Below, one piece after another: positions 7,496 through 12,893 of a DNA stretch of 12,893 bases. This DNA is from Candidatus Sordicultor fermentans. GTDB lineage: Bacteria; Atribacterota; Atribacteria; Atribacterales; Caldatribacteriaceae. How positions within the stretch are numbered: the stretch's first letter is position 1; each line of letters starts with the position of its first letter. The notes under the pieces were generated by a model. The model was not told where the DNA came from, ran no database searches, and saw only the letters and a list, made by a program, of their open reading frames with translations. The DNA is taken from the NCBI GenBank assembly GCA_002385475.1, contig DGDO01000054.1, forward strand, positions 956 to 13,848. The letters run 5' to 3'. Both the position numbers and the translations under genes were made by a program.

Positions 7496-9757
7496 ATGGA
7501 AACTACAACTAAATTAGTTAATGATCTACTATCCCGCATGACCTTGGAAGAAAAAGTGGCTCAGCTTGGTTCTGTTCAGGCTCGTCACCTGTTAGAAAAC
7601 GGCCAATTTTCTCGGGAGAAAGCCCGAGAACTTTTAAAAAATGGCATAGGACAGATCACAAGAGCAGCCGGTGGAACAGGCATGGAGCCAGAAAAAGTAG
7701 CCGAGCTGGTCAATGAAATTCAAAAATTTCTGAGGGAAGAAACCCGCCTCGGAATTCCAGCTATGATTCACGAAGAATGCTTAAGCGGCTTTACTGCGTG
7801 GGGGACAACGGCCTTCCCCCAGGCCATAGGTATGGCCAGCACCTTTGAACCTGAGGTCATTCAAAAGATGACCTCGGTAATAGGAAAACAATTGAGAGCT
7901 GTAGGCGCTCATCAGGGATTATCTCCAGTTCTCGATATTCCTCGCGACCCTCGCTGGGGACGGACAGAAGAAACTTTTGGCGAAGACCCCTATCTTGTAT
8001 CTCAAATGGCTTCTGCTTATATAAAAGGTCTCCAGGGAGAAGATTTTGAATCAGGTATCATCGCTACCGCCAAACATTTTCCTGCTTATGGAATCTCTGA
8101 AGGAGGAAGGAATTTAGCTCCTGCCCGGGTTTCGGAACGAGAATTAAGAGAAATATTTCTCTTCCCCTTTGAGGTGGTGGTAAGAGAGACCCGGGTTGGC
8201 TCAGTTATGAACGCCTATCATGAAATAGATGGTATACCTTGTGCTGCCTCTCAATTGTTTTTGACCAAAATTCTGCGTGAAGAATGGGGATTTGAGGGAT
8301 TGGTGGTTTCTGACTACGGAGCTATAAGAATGTTAGAAAACTTCCATTACGTAGCCGATAGTGCTCAGGAAGCAGCCATAAAAGCCCTGGAAGCAGGAAT
8401 AGATATTGAGCTTCCCAATATTGACTGTTATGGAGAACCACTGCTCGAAGCGGTTCGAAAAGGATTGATTTCAGAAGAAGTGATAAATGAATCAGTAAGA
8501 AGAATGTTAAGGGCAAAACTTCTTTTAGGACTCAGAGAAAGAGAAAAAATCGAGATAAGTCTTCAGGAAGCAAAGAAAGCCCTCGACTCTCCCGAAGACC
8601 GGGAGCTATCCCGAGAGATAGCTCGAAAGTCTATAGTTCTCCTGAAAAACGATGGAGTGTTACCCCTGAAAAAGGATTCAGGAACTATAGCGGTTATAGG
8701 GCCCAACGCTAATAGTACAAGAAACTTACACGGAGATTATAGTTATACAGCACATGTAGCCTCGGAAGAAGATGCGGTGGAGACGATAAGCGTGCTGGAA
8801 GGAATAAAAAATAAAGTCTCTGCGAACACTAAAGTTCTTTATGCTCAGGGATGTGATCTTCTGGACACTTCTTGCGATGGTTTCCAGGAAGCACTGGAGC
8901 TGGCAGAGCAATCTGAGGTTATTATTGCAGTTATGGGGGAAAATAGCGGTCTTTTTAAGAATTCTATTTCTGGAGAAGGAAGTGATCGGGTGGATCTAGA
9001 CCTCCCCGGGGTACAAAGAGAACTCCTTCAGGCTCTCAAAGAAACCGGGAAACCCATAGTTTTAGTTTTAGTTAATGGCCGACCGCTTTCCATAACGTGG
9101 GAGAAAGACAACGTCTCTGCCATTTTAGAAACCTGGTATCCCGGAGAAGAAGGAGGAAACGCCATAGCTGATGTGCTATTCGGTGATTATAACCCCGGAG
9201 GGAAACTCCCCATCTCCTTCCCGCGAAGCGTAGGACAGATTCCAGTCTATTATAACCGGAAACCCTCTTCTTTCAGCGAATACATAAACACTGACACCCA
9301 GGCTCTTTTCCCCTTTGGGCACGGTCTAAGCTATACCGAGTTTTCTTACTCAGACCTAAAAATTACTCCTTCCCAGGTCAACTCCTTAGAAGAAGTCAAA
9401 ATAAGTTTTAAAGTCAAAAATACCGGAAGTCGAGTGGGAGATGAAGTAGTGCAACTGTATATCCACGACCGGGTAGCCTCAGTGGAGCGACCGGTAAAGG
9501 AGCTCAAAGGATTTAAGCGCCTTACTCTCCAGCCTGGTGAAGAAAAAGAAGTTATATTTACTCTTTTTCCCGAGCAATTAGCTTTTTACGATGAGTTTAT
9601 GAGGCTAATAGTGGAGCCAGGGGTTTTTGAGGTTATGATAGGCAGTTCTTCAGAAGATATCCGGCTTTCAGGAGAATTTGAGGTGGCAAAAGAAAAAGTG
9701 CTTACCAAGTATAGGAAATTCAGTAGCGAAGTTATAGTATCCCGCAAAGTTGGTTAA
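7496..9757 (+). CDS. Glycoside hydrolase family 3 beta-glucosidase, cytoplasmic
   Basis: This 753-residue enzyme most likely removes terminal beta-D-glucose from oligosaccharides by the retaining mechanism. The order of domains is an N-terminal GH3 barrel (about 1-345), an alpha/beta sandwich (about 370-590) and a C-terminal fibronectin type III-like domain (about 625-735). The nucleophile is Asp273 in VVSDYGA. The likely acid/base is Glu494 in GEGSDRVDL. The substrate-pocket motifs WGRTEETFGEDP (154-165) and KHFPAYG (193-199) are intact. No signal peptide is present, so it acts on imported sugar. The start ATG has AGGAGGT (7482-7488) seven bases upstream. It follows a complete family 5 ABC importer, as in the Thermotoga beta-glucoside locus. 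Some GH3 members are beta-xylosidases or N-acetylglucosaminidases. The motif set favours a glucosidase, but specificity is inferred. Confidence 0.95.
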   Translation: METTTKLVNDLLSRMTLEEKVAQLGSVQARHLLENGQFSREKARELLKNGIGQITRAAGGTGMEPEKVAELVNEIQKFLREETRLGIPAMIHEECLSGFTAWGTTAFPQAIGMASTFEPEVIQKMTSVIGKQLRAVGAHQGLSPVLDIPRDPRWGRTEETFGEDPYLVSQMASAYIKGLQGEDFESGIIATAKHFPAYGISEGGRNLAPARVSERELREIFLFPFEVVVRETRVGSVMNAYHEIDGIPCAASQLFLTKILREEWGFEGLVVSDYGAIRMLENFHYVADSAQEAAIKALEAGIDIELPNIDCYGEPLLEAVRKGLISEEVINESVRRMLRAKLLLGLREREKIEISLQEAKKALDSPEDRELSREIARKSIVLLKNDGVLPLKKDSGTIAVIGPNANSTRNLHGDYSYTAHVASEEDAVETISVLEGIKNKVSANTKVLYAQGCDLLDTSCDGFQEALELAEQSEVIIAVMGENSGLFKNSISGEGSDRVDLDLPGVQRELLQALKETGKPIVLVLVNGRPLSITWEKDNVSAILETWYPGEEGGNAIADVLFGDYNPGGKLPISFPRSVGQIPVYYNRKPSSFSEYINTDTQALFPFGHGLSYTEFSYSDLKITPSQVNSLEEVKISFKVKNTGSRVGDEVVQLYIHDRVASVERPVKELKGFKRLTLQPGEEKEVIFTLFPEQLAFYDEFMRLIVEPGVFEVMIGSSSEDIRLSGEFEVAKEKVLTKYRKFSSEVIVSRKVG

Positions 9758-9824
9758 AGACAAATTACATCGGAAGCTAAAAATGGAAAATCGTCACACA
9801 GCAAGGGATATTATAACTTCTTTA

Positions 9825-9957
9825 GTTTTTTCAGGTTTTTATTTTCTTAGGGGGTTATAGGGGGTTTTTCCCTATACTGGGAAATCTTTTCTTCCCAGTA
9901 GTTTTGATTTTCAGTTTTTTAGGTTTTTGTGAGTTTTTTAGGTTTTTGTGAGTTTTT
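9825..9957 (+). repeat. T-rich repeat array, two perfect 19-bp units plus partial copies
   Basis: GTTTTTTAGGTTTTTGTGA is repeated perfectly in tandem at 9914-9932 and 9933-9951, and a partial third copy starts at 9952. A diverged copy (GTTTTTTCAGGTTTTT) lies at 9825-9840, on the other side of the two-hairpin repeat at 9850-9914. The strand is purine-poor and T-rich. No protein-coding role is apparent. Confidence 0.75.
9850..9914. repeat. Two-hairpin dispersed repeat, copy B (most complete)
   Basis: The copy has a GGGGGTTATAGGG head. Hairpin 1 pairs TATAGGG (9856-9862) with CCCTATA (9870-9876). Hairpin 2 pairs TACTGGGAA (9875-9883) with TTCCCAGTA (9892-9900). The tail is TAGTTTTGATTTTCAG (9899-9914). 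Compared with copy A, the head and tail are conserved while the stem of hairpin 2 has a different sequence yet still pairs. This points to selection on structure or to a mobile palindromic unit. Confidence 0.7.
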
Positions 9958-9965
9958 GTGTGTCT

Positions 9966-9995
9966 GGGGGTTATAGGGGGTCTTTTCCCCCTATA
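9966..9995. repeat. Two-hairpin dispersed repeat, copy C (head and first hairpin only)
   Basis: GGGGGTTATAGGGGG is identical to the head of copy B. It forms a perfect 9-bp stem (9972-9980 with 9987-9995) around a TCTTTT loop. The second hairpin and the TAGTTTTGATTTTCAG tail are not found after it. It lies 52 bp after copy B, beyond the 19-bp tandem repeat. Confidence 0.6.
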
Positions 9996-10008
9996 GTTGG
10001 TATTGTCT

Positions 10009-10139
10009 GTGGCAATCTCCCCAAAGGTCAATCGCGAGCCTCGTGGTTTAGTTTAGCTTGGCGTGGCAATCGCGTTTTTCCTATTAGAGAGAATCTAAAA
10101 ACCAGATCGCCACGCCGCTGGAGTGTTTTCTCTCCAGCG
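10009..10139. repeat. Nested inverted-repeat element with GTGGCAATC motifs
   Basis: GGCGTGGC (10060-10067) pairs perfectly with GCCACGCC (10109-10116). Inside this stem, GTTTTT (10074-10079) pairs with AAAAAC (10097-10102). A second 8-bp hairpin, CGCTGGAG (10116-10123) with CTCCAGCG (10132-10139), is directly attached. GTGGCAATC occurs near 10009 and again at 10064. Intergenic repeats of the GTGGCAATC / AATCGCGAGCC type are common in several anaerobe genomes. Nothing else was seen in the gene-free stretch 9758-10232 except the items listed here and a -10-like TATAAT at 10207-10212. Confidence 0.6.
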
Positions 10140-10232
10140 TAATTGGGTTTAGTATTTTACATCTCTTTTGCTTTAAGTTTGCGCCGCAGGCTGTATTGCG
10201 GTTAACTATAATAATAAAATAGGAGGAAACTC

Positions 10233-10619
10233 ATGAAATTTCAAGGTTTACATCATGTAGCTATCAAAACCAACGATCTCGACAAAACTCTTGATTTTTA
10301 TTGCGGCATTTTAGGATTGGAAGTGGAAGAGCGATTTTATGATGCAGGAGAGCAATCGGATATTGTTTTCCTCTCTTTGGGAAACACTCTACTGGAGGTC
10401 ATCGCTCCCCATCGGCCAGAAGAAAAAGAACTCAACTTCTCTACCTGTTTTCACCTGGCCTTAGCCACTTCCAATGTAGAAGAAACCTACGAAAAATTGA
10501 AAGAAAAAGGGATAAATTTCACTCTCCCCCTCACAGAAAGCGGTGGATTCAAGTATGCCTATTTTTCTGGACCAATGGGAGAAACTCTGGAAATAGTGGA
10601 AAGAATAAAAGCTAAGTAG
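10233..10619 (+). CDS. VOC-superfamily (glyoxalase/epimerase-like) metalloprotein
   Basis: This 128-residue protein covers one complete vicinal-oxygen-chelate unit made of two beta-alpha-beta-beta-beta modules. His8 (LHHVAI), Glu55 (TLLEVI), His74 (CFHLAL) and Glu120 (ETLEIVE) are the four expected metal ligands, so an active divalent-metal site is likely. Methylmalonyl-CoA epimerases and lactoylglutathione lyases share this layout and roughly this length. I see nothing that decides between these and other VOC enzymes. The start ATG has an excellent AGGAGG (10221-10226) six bases upstream and a TATAAT at 10207-10212, which could be a -10 box although no good -35 box is seen. It converges with the minus-strand small gene, and the two ends overlap by 8 bp. 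Confidence 0.88.
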   Translation: MKFQGLHHVAIKTNDLDKTLDFYCGILGLEVEERFYDAGEQSDIVFLSLGNTLLEVIAPHRPEEKELNFSTCFHLALATSNVEETYEKLKEKGINFTLPLTESGGFKYAYFSGPMGETLEIVERIKAK

Positions 10620-10920
10620 AGAGCTCTTTTTTAATAAAAGAGAGGAGAGCTTCTCTTTCTGCTTCTGGAATTTCATCTCCCTCTATGGTCATGCCATAGC
10701 GAGGAGAAAGAAGAACTTGATGGACGGGGGTGGGGTCGTATCCTCCCCACCCCGCAATATATGACCATCTCTTCCCTGAAATCTCGCTGAACCACACCCG
10801 TGCGTCATAGCGGGAGTAAATCTCTTCTGCTATTATTTCCAGCTTCTCTTCTACAGGAAGTTCCTTAATCTTTTCTTCTGTTTGCTCAAGCCATTTCTCA
10901 AACTCGCAGGTCTCTTTCAC
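10612..10920 (-). CDS. Small conserved-looking protein of unknown function downstream of hydG
   Basis: This 102-residue protein is not one I recognise. The first 45 residues look like charged amphipathic helices (EFEKWLEQTEEKIKELPVEE). The middle has an aromatic and glycine-rich part (RVWFSEISGKRWSYIAGWGG) followed by YDPTPVHQVLLSPRYGMTIEG. The end is a short helix rich in Glu and Lys. There is no signal peptide, membrane segment or Cys cluster; the only Cys is residue 5. It starts with GTG at 10920, inside the last codons of hydG (23-bp overlap), behind a GAGGAT ribosome-site-like stretch. It is therefore probably translated from the same transcript. Coupling to hydG suggests a linked role, but none can be named. 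Its 3' end contains a CTCTTTT/AAAAGAG hairpin (10624-10642) that could help end transcription. Confidence 0.75.
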   Translation of the reverse strand: MKETCEFEKWLEQTEEKIKELPVEEKLEIIAEEIYSRYDARVWFSEISGKRWSYIAGWGGYDPTPVHQVLLSPRYGMTIEGDEIPEAEREALLSFIKKELST

Positions 10921-12355
10921 CTTTTTTTATCCTCTGTAAATATTCTTCTACTTTAGGCTTTATTCCATCCTTAAGGCTGGATAGGTGCTCTTGGATGACT
11001 TTTTCTCCTATCTCTTTAGTTTGAGGAGAGGCATAATCTTCCAGATATTCCTGGAAAGTCAAAATGGCGTTAGGAATGCAGAAATAGTGGATTTTACCCT
11101 TTTTAGCTATATCCATAAAGTACTTCCCCGTTCTTCCACAACGATAATCAGCAGTGCAAAAAGAAGTTATATACCCCATTTGTGCTAACTCCCGAATTAC
11201 TTCGTCTAAAGAACGAGGGTCTCCAATTTGAAATTGTTGACGCTCTAATTCCTGCTCATTCGAGTTATCGCTATAAGCTCCAATACCAATGCGAGTGGAG
11301 GCATCAATCTGGGTGCACCCCACTGGAATCACATCCCGGCGGATGTGAGCTGGTTCTCGAGCAGTGAGTATCATTCCCGTGTAAGGGACGGAAAGTCTAA
11401 TAACAGTCACCAGGCGCTTAAAGTCCCGGTCGGATACCCGATATTTAGTTTCTTCCACTAAAGGGGTGTTCACTGCTGGCTCTAAGCGAGGAAAAGATAT
11501 AGTATGGGGGCCAACTCCAGCAAAGTGTTTTTCTAAATCAATGGTGTGATAGAGAAGCCCCATCACCTCAAACTTCCAATCATATAAGCCAAAGAGAGCT
11601 CCAATAGCCACATCATCAATCCCTGCTTCTTGAGCTCGATGGAGAGCATACAACCTCCATTGATAGTTGGATTTTATTCCTGAGGGGTGAAGCTGTCGAT
11701 AGGTTTCATGATGATAAGTTTCCTGAAAAACCTGAAAAGTCCCGATTCCCACTTCTTTCAAAATCTTATACCGGGATATGTCCATAGGAGCAGCATTGAC
11801 ATTTACTCTCCTGATTTCTCCATTTCCTACTCTGGTATCATAAATGGTTTGAATGGTGCTCGCAATATAATCAGCATCAGAGAGAGGGTGCTCTCCGTAG
11901 ACCACTACCAATCTCTTATGTCCTAAGGACACCAAGGTCTCAGTTTCTCTTCGTACTTCTTCTAAAGTCAAGCGATGTCTTTTCTGTAGATTATTATCCC
12001 GACGGAAACCACAGTACAGACAACTGTTAACACAGAAATTGCTACAGTAAAGAGGAGCGAAAGTCACTATCCTGTCCCCATAAACACTTCTTTTTATCTC
12101 TCCTCCTGCGCGGTACATTTCCTCCCACAGATCTTCATCTTCTACATTTAATAATGTAGCAGTTTCTTCGGGCTCCAGGCGCTCAAGAGATAGTGATTTA
12201 GCAATGATGTCTCGCACTTTTTGGGGCTCGGGATTACGGTTTTTCTGGAGAAGCTCTTCTATTTCTTCATCATTAATAAAGTCCTTTCCCCCTTCTAAAA
12301 ACTTTTCATTCTCCTCTTCCTTGATAATGTTACCCATCCACTCTTTGACGCTCAT
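10898..12355 (-). CDS. hydG: HydG-type radical SAM protein ([FeFe]-hydrogenase maturase homologue) with altered C-terminal cluster motif
   Basis: HydG splits tyrosine to make the CO and CN ligands of the hydrogenase H-cluster. This 485-residue protein is full length for the family. The radical SAM cysteines are C108, C112 and C115 (CVNSCLYC), in the context FAPLYCSNFC with an extra Cys at 104. HydG landmarks include NVNAAPM, QVFQETYHHETY, GVGPHTISFPRLEPA, TGMILTAREP, and a C-terminal GRTGKYFM with CIPNAILTFQEYL. The C-terminal auxiliary-cluster motif is normally CX2CX22C. Here it is C400, Asp403 where Cys is expected, a new C406, and C426. Either the cluster binds differently or the protein has moved to another reaction. 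The start ATG at 12355 has AAGGAAGG eight bases upstream. It is the first gene after its own promoter and leader, and overlaps the next gene. hydE, hydF and the hydrogenase are not in this window. Confidence 0.9.
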   Translation of the reverse strand: MSVKEWMGNIIKEEENEKFLEGGKDFINDEEIEELLQKNRNPEPQKVRDIIAKSLSLERLEPEETATLLNVEDEDLWEEMYRAGGEIKRSVYGDRIVTFAPLYCSNFCVNSCLYCGFRRDNNLQKRHRLTLEEVRRETETLVSLGHKRLVVVYGEHPLSDADYIASTIQTIYDTRVGNGEIRRVNVNAAPMDISRYKILKEVGIGTFQVFQETYHHETYRQLHPSGIKSNYQWRLYALHRAQEAGIDDVAIGALFGLYDWKFEVMGLLYHTIDLEKHFAGVGPHTISFPRLEPAVNTPLVEETKYRVSDRDFKRLVTVIRLSVPYTGMILTAREPAHIRRDVIPVGCTQIDASTRIGIGAYSDNSNEQELERQQFQIGDPRSLDEVIRELAQMGYITSFCTADYRCGRTGKYFMDIAKKGKIHYFCIPNAILTFQEYLEDYASPQTKEIGEKVIQEHLSSLKDGIKPKVEEYLQRIKKGERDLRV

Positions 12356-12375
12356 TTTCTTCGCCTTCCTTTCCC

Positions 12376-12420
12376 AAAAAAATAATGCCCGGCCCTACGG
12401 TTGAGGTAGAACCAGGCATT
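12376..12420 (-). terminator. Intrinsic-terminator-like hairpin in the hydG leader (candidate attenuator)
   Basis: Read on the minus strand, AAUGCCUGGUUCUAC (12420-12406) pairs with GUAGGGCCGGGCAUU (12398-12384) over 15 bp around the loop CUCAACC, and seven U residues follow almost at once (12382-12376). Three of the pairs are G-U pairs that work only in minus-strand RNA, which fixes the strand. The element lies between the hydG promoter and the hydG ribosome site, so it could stop transcription before the gene. Confidence 0.7.
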
Positions 12421-12496
12421 AAATATTTGCTACCCTTGGTTTCAGAAAATCTTCCTCGCCGCAGGTTCCCTAAATTACAATCTAAACAATATAACC
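12384..12496 (-). promoter_or_regulatory. Structured 5' leader of hydG, possible riboswitch-like element
   Basis: The predicted hydG transcript begins near 12496 and runs about 140 nt before the start codon. Ahead of the terminator-like hairpin it contains GGAACCUGCGGCGAGGAAG and ACCAAGGGUAGC. Two short segments could pair with the terminator's 5' arm or loop: GGAACC (minus strand, near 12468-12463) with GGUUCU, and GGGUAG (12435-12430) with CUACCU (12409-12404). Either would compete with the hairpin as an antiterminator. I do not recognise a known riboswitch class or a T-box. Both the pairing and the switching are inferred by eye. Confidence 0.4.
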
Positions 12497-12502
12497 AAAC
12501 AA

Positions 12503-12531
12503 ATACTATATAAAATCCCCTGAAATGTCAA
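12503..12531 (-). promoter_or_regulatory. Sigma70-type promoter of the hydG transcript
   Basis: On the minus strand a consensus TTGACA (12531-12526) is followed by a 17-bp spacer and TAGTAT (12508-12503). TATAGT, two bases earlier, is an alternative -10 box with 15-bp spacing. The predicted start near 12496 leaves a leader of about 140 nt before the hydG ATG. Confidence 0.7.
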
Positions 12532-12642
12532 ATAAAGTTCAATTTTTGTAGAGCCTCAATAAATTATTTCATCATATTCTCTATAGTCCCCTCTAAAACC
12601 TCTTAGTTGTATCCCCGTTCCCGTGAAGCAACCTGTGATTTT

Positions 12643-12820
12643 GGATGCCTGATTAAATCTTCTCACCACCCCTCGCTTCTTTCTTTTCCTCTCTGGGGGA
12701 GAGGATCAGGGTGAGGTTTCCTCAAGTTCGTCACCCCTAAATGGTTCTATCAGGGGTTCATGGTTTTTAAAACCAAAGAAAAAGCAAAAACGTGGATGCC
12801 TGATAAAAGATTTCAGGCAT
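12643..12820. repeat. GGATGCCTGAT repeat with 8-bp hairpin
   Basis: GGATGCCTGAT occurs at 12643-12653 and 12794-12804. At the second site ATGCCTGA (12796-12803) pairs with TCAGGCAT (12813-12820) across a nine-base loop, making a REP-like hairpin. The first site has only the left arm. Similar GATGCCTGA...TCAGGCATGAC units are widespread intergenic repeats in anaerobe genomes. Confidence 0.55.
12662..12715. repeat. CCTCTC/GAGAGG hairpin inside an outer CTCACC/GGTGAG stem
   Basis: CCTCTC (12688-12693) pairs with GAGAGG (12699-12704) around a TGGGG loop. CTCACC (12662-12667) can pair with GGTGAG (12710-12715) outside it. The right side reads GAGAGGATCAGGGTGAGG, a sequence common in dispersed intergenic repeats of many bacteria. 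Confidence 0.5.
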
Positions 12821-12893
12821 GACGGAAAAGGAGGTCGTCACCCCTGAACGCCTCTATTGCCCCTTATTCGTCACCCCGGCAATCTTTAAGCCG
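12728..12893. repeat. TCGTCACCCC repeat cluster running to the window end
   Basis: TCGTCACCCC occurs three times, at 12728-12737, 12835-12844 and 12868-12877. The first is followed by a small ACCCCT/AGGGGT hairpin (12733-12738 with 12752-12757) and by the palindrome TGGTTTTTAAAACCA (12761-12775). The last runs into CGGC/GCCG (12877-12880 with 12890-12893), a stem cut by the window end. The gene-free stretch 12532-12893 contains these repeats and no open reading frame that I can support. Confidence 0.55.

Noticed and set aside
9948..10142. 64-residue plus-strand open frame in the intergenic repeat region
   Set aside because: It spans repeat copy C and the nested inverted repeats, has no ribosome site and has no recognisable domain. 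It is better explained by the palindromic DNA.
10624..10642. CTCTTTT/AAAAGAG hairpin as a bidirectional terminator for the convergent genes
   Set aside because: It is short and A/T-rich and lies inside the small minus-strand gene. It may assist termination, but it is too weak to list as a terminator by itself.
12376..12496. hydG leader as a tyrosine T-box, TPP or SAM riboswitch
   Set aside because: AGGGUAGCA only loosely resembles the T-box core AGGGUGGNACC, the leader is too short for a full T-box, and the conserved cores of the TPP and SAM-I classes are absent.
12643..12893. Repeat block as a CRISPR array
   Set aside because: The repeats are short (10-11 bp), irregularly spaced (151 bp; 107 and 33 bp) and of mixed families, and there is no regular repeat-spacer pattern or cas gene.

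Overview
The window looks like chromosomal DNA from an anaerobic, fermentative and quite possibly thermophilic bacterium. The base composition leans to A+T. Arg codons are mostly AGA/AGG and Ile is often ATA, especially in the transporter genes. The gene content is a peptide-type (family 5) ABC importer paired with a cytoplasmic GH3 beta-glucosidase, plus an [FeFe]-hydrogenase maturase homologue. That mix is typical of Thermotogota-, Atribacterota- or Aerophobota-like and some Clostridia-like lineages. I cannot place the organism more precisely from sequence alone.

Positions 1-9757 hold a plus-strand carbohydrate-use locus. A LacI-family regulator (361-1365) has a clear sigma70-type promoter and probable operators. 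It is followed by a substrate-binding protein (1519-3411), a strong intercistronic hairpin, two permeases, two ATPases and a GH3 glycosidase (7496-9757). The genes from the first permease to the second ATPase are packed tightly. The simplest reading is that an extracytoplasmic binding protein captures a beta-linked oligosaccharide, the DppBCDF-type transporter imports it, the GH3 enzyme releases glucose inside the cell, and the LacI protein controls expression. The substrate is inferred from gene neighbourhood.

Positions 9758-10232 carry no gene but much structure: two copies of a repeat family whose third copy opens the window, a T-rich 19-bp tandem repeat, and nested inverted repeats. A small VOC-fold (glyoxalase-like) gene follows at 10233-10619.

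Positions 10612-12531 hold a convergent minus-strand unit. A good promoter (12531 to 12503) drives a leader of about 140 nt that contains an intrinsic-terminator-like hairpin just before the ribosome site of a hydG-type radical SAM gene (10898-12355). An overlapping small gene of unknown function (10612-10920) comes next. The HydG homologue has an altered C-terminal cluster motif: an Asp replaces the second Cys and a new Cys lies three residues further on. The apparent attenuator plus this motif change is the most unusual part of the window. Positions 12541-12893 are gene-free and full of short palindromic repeats.
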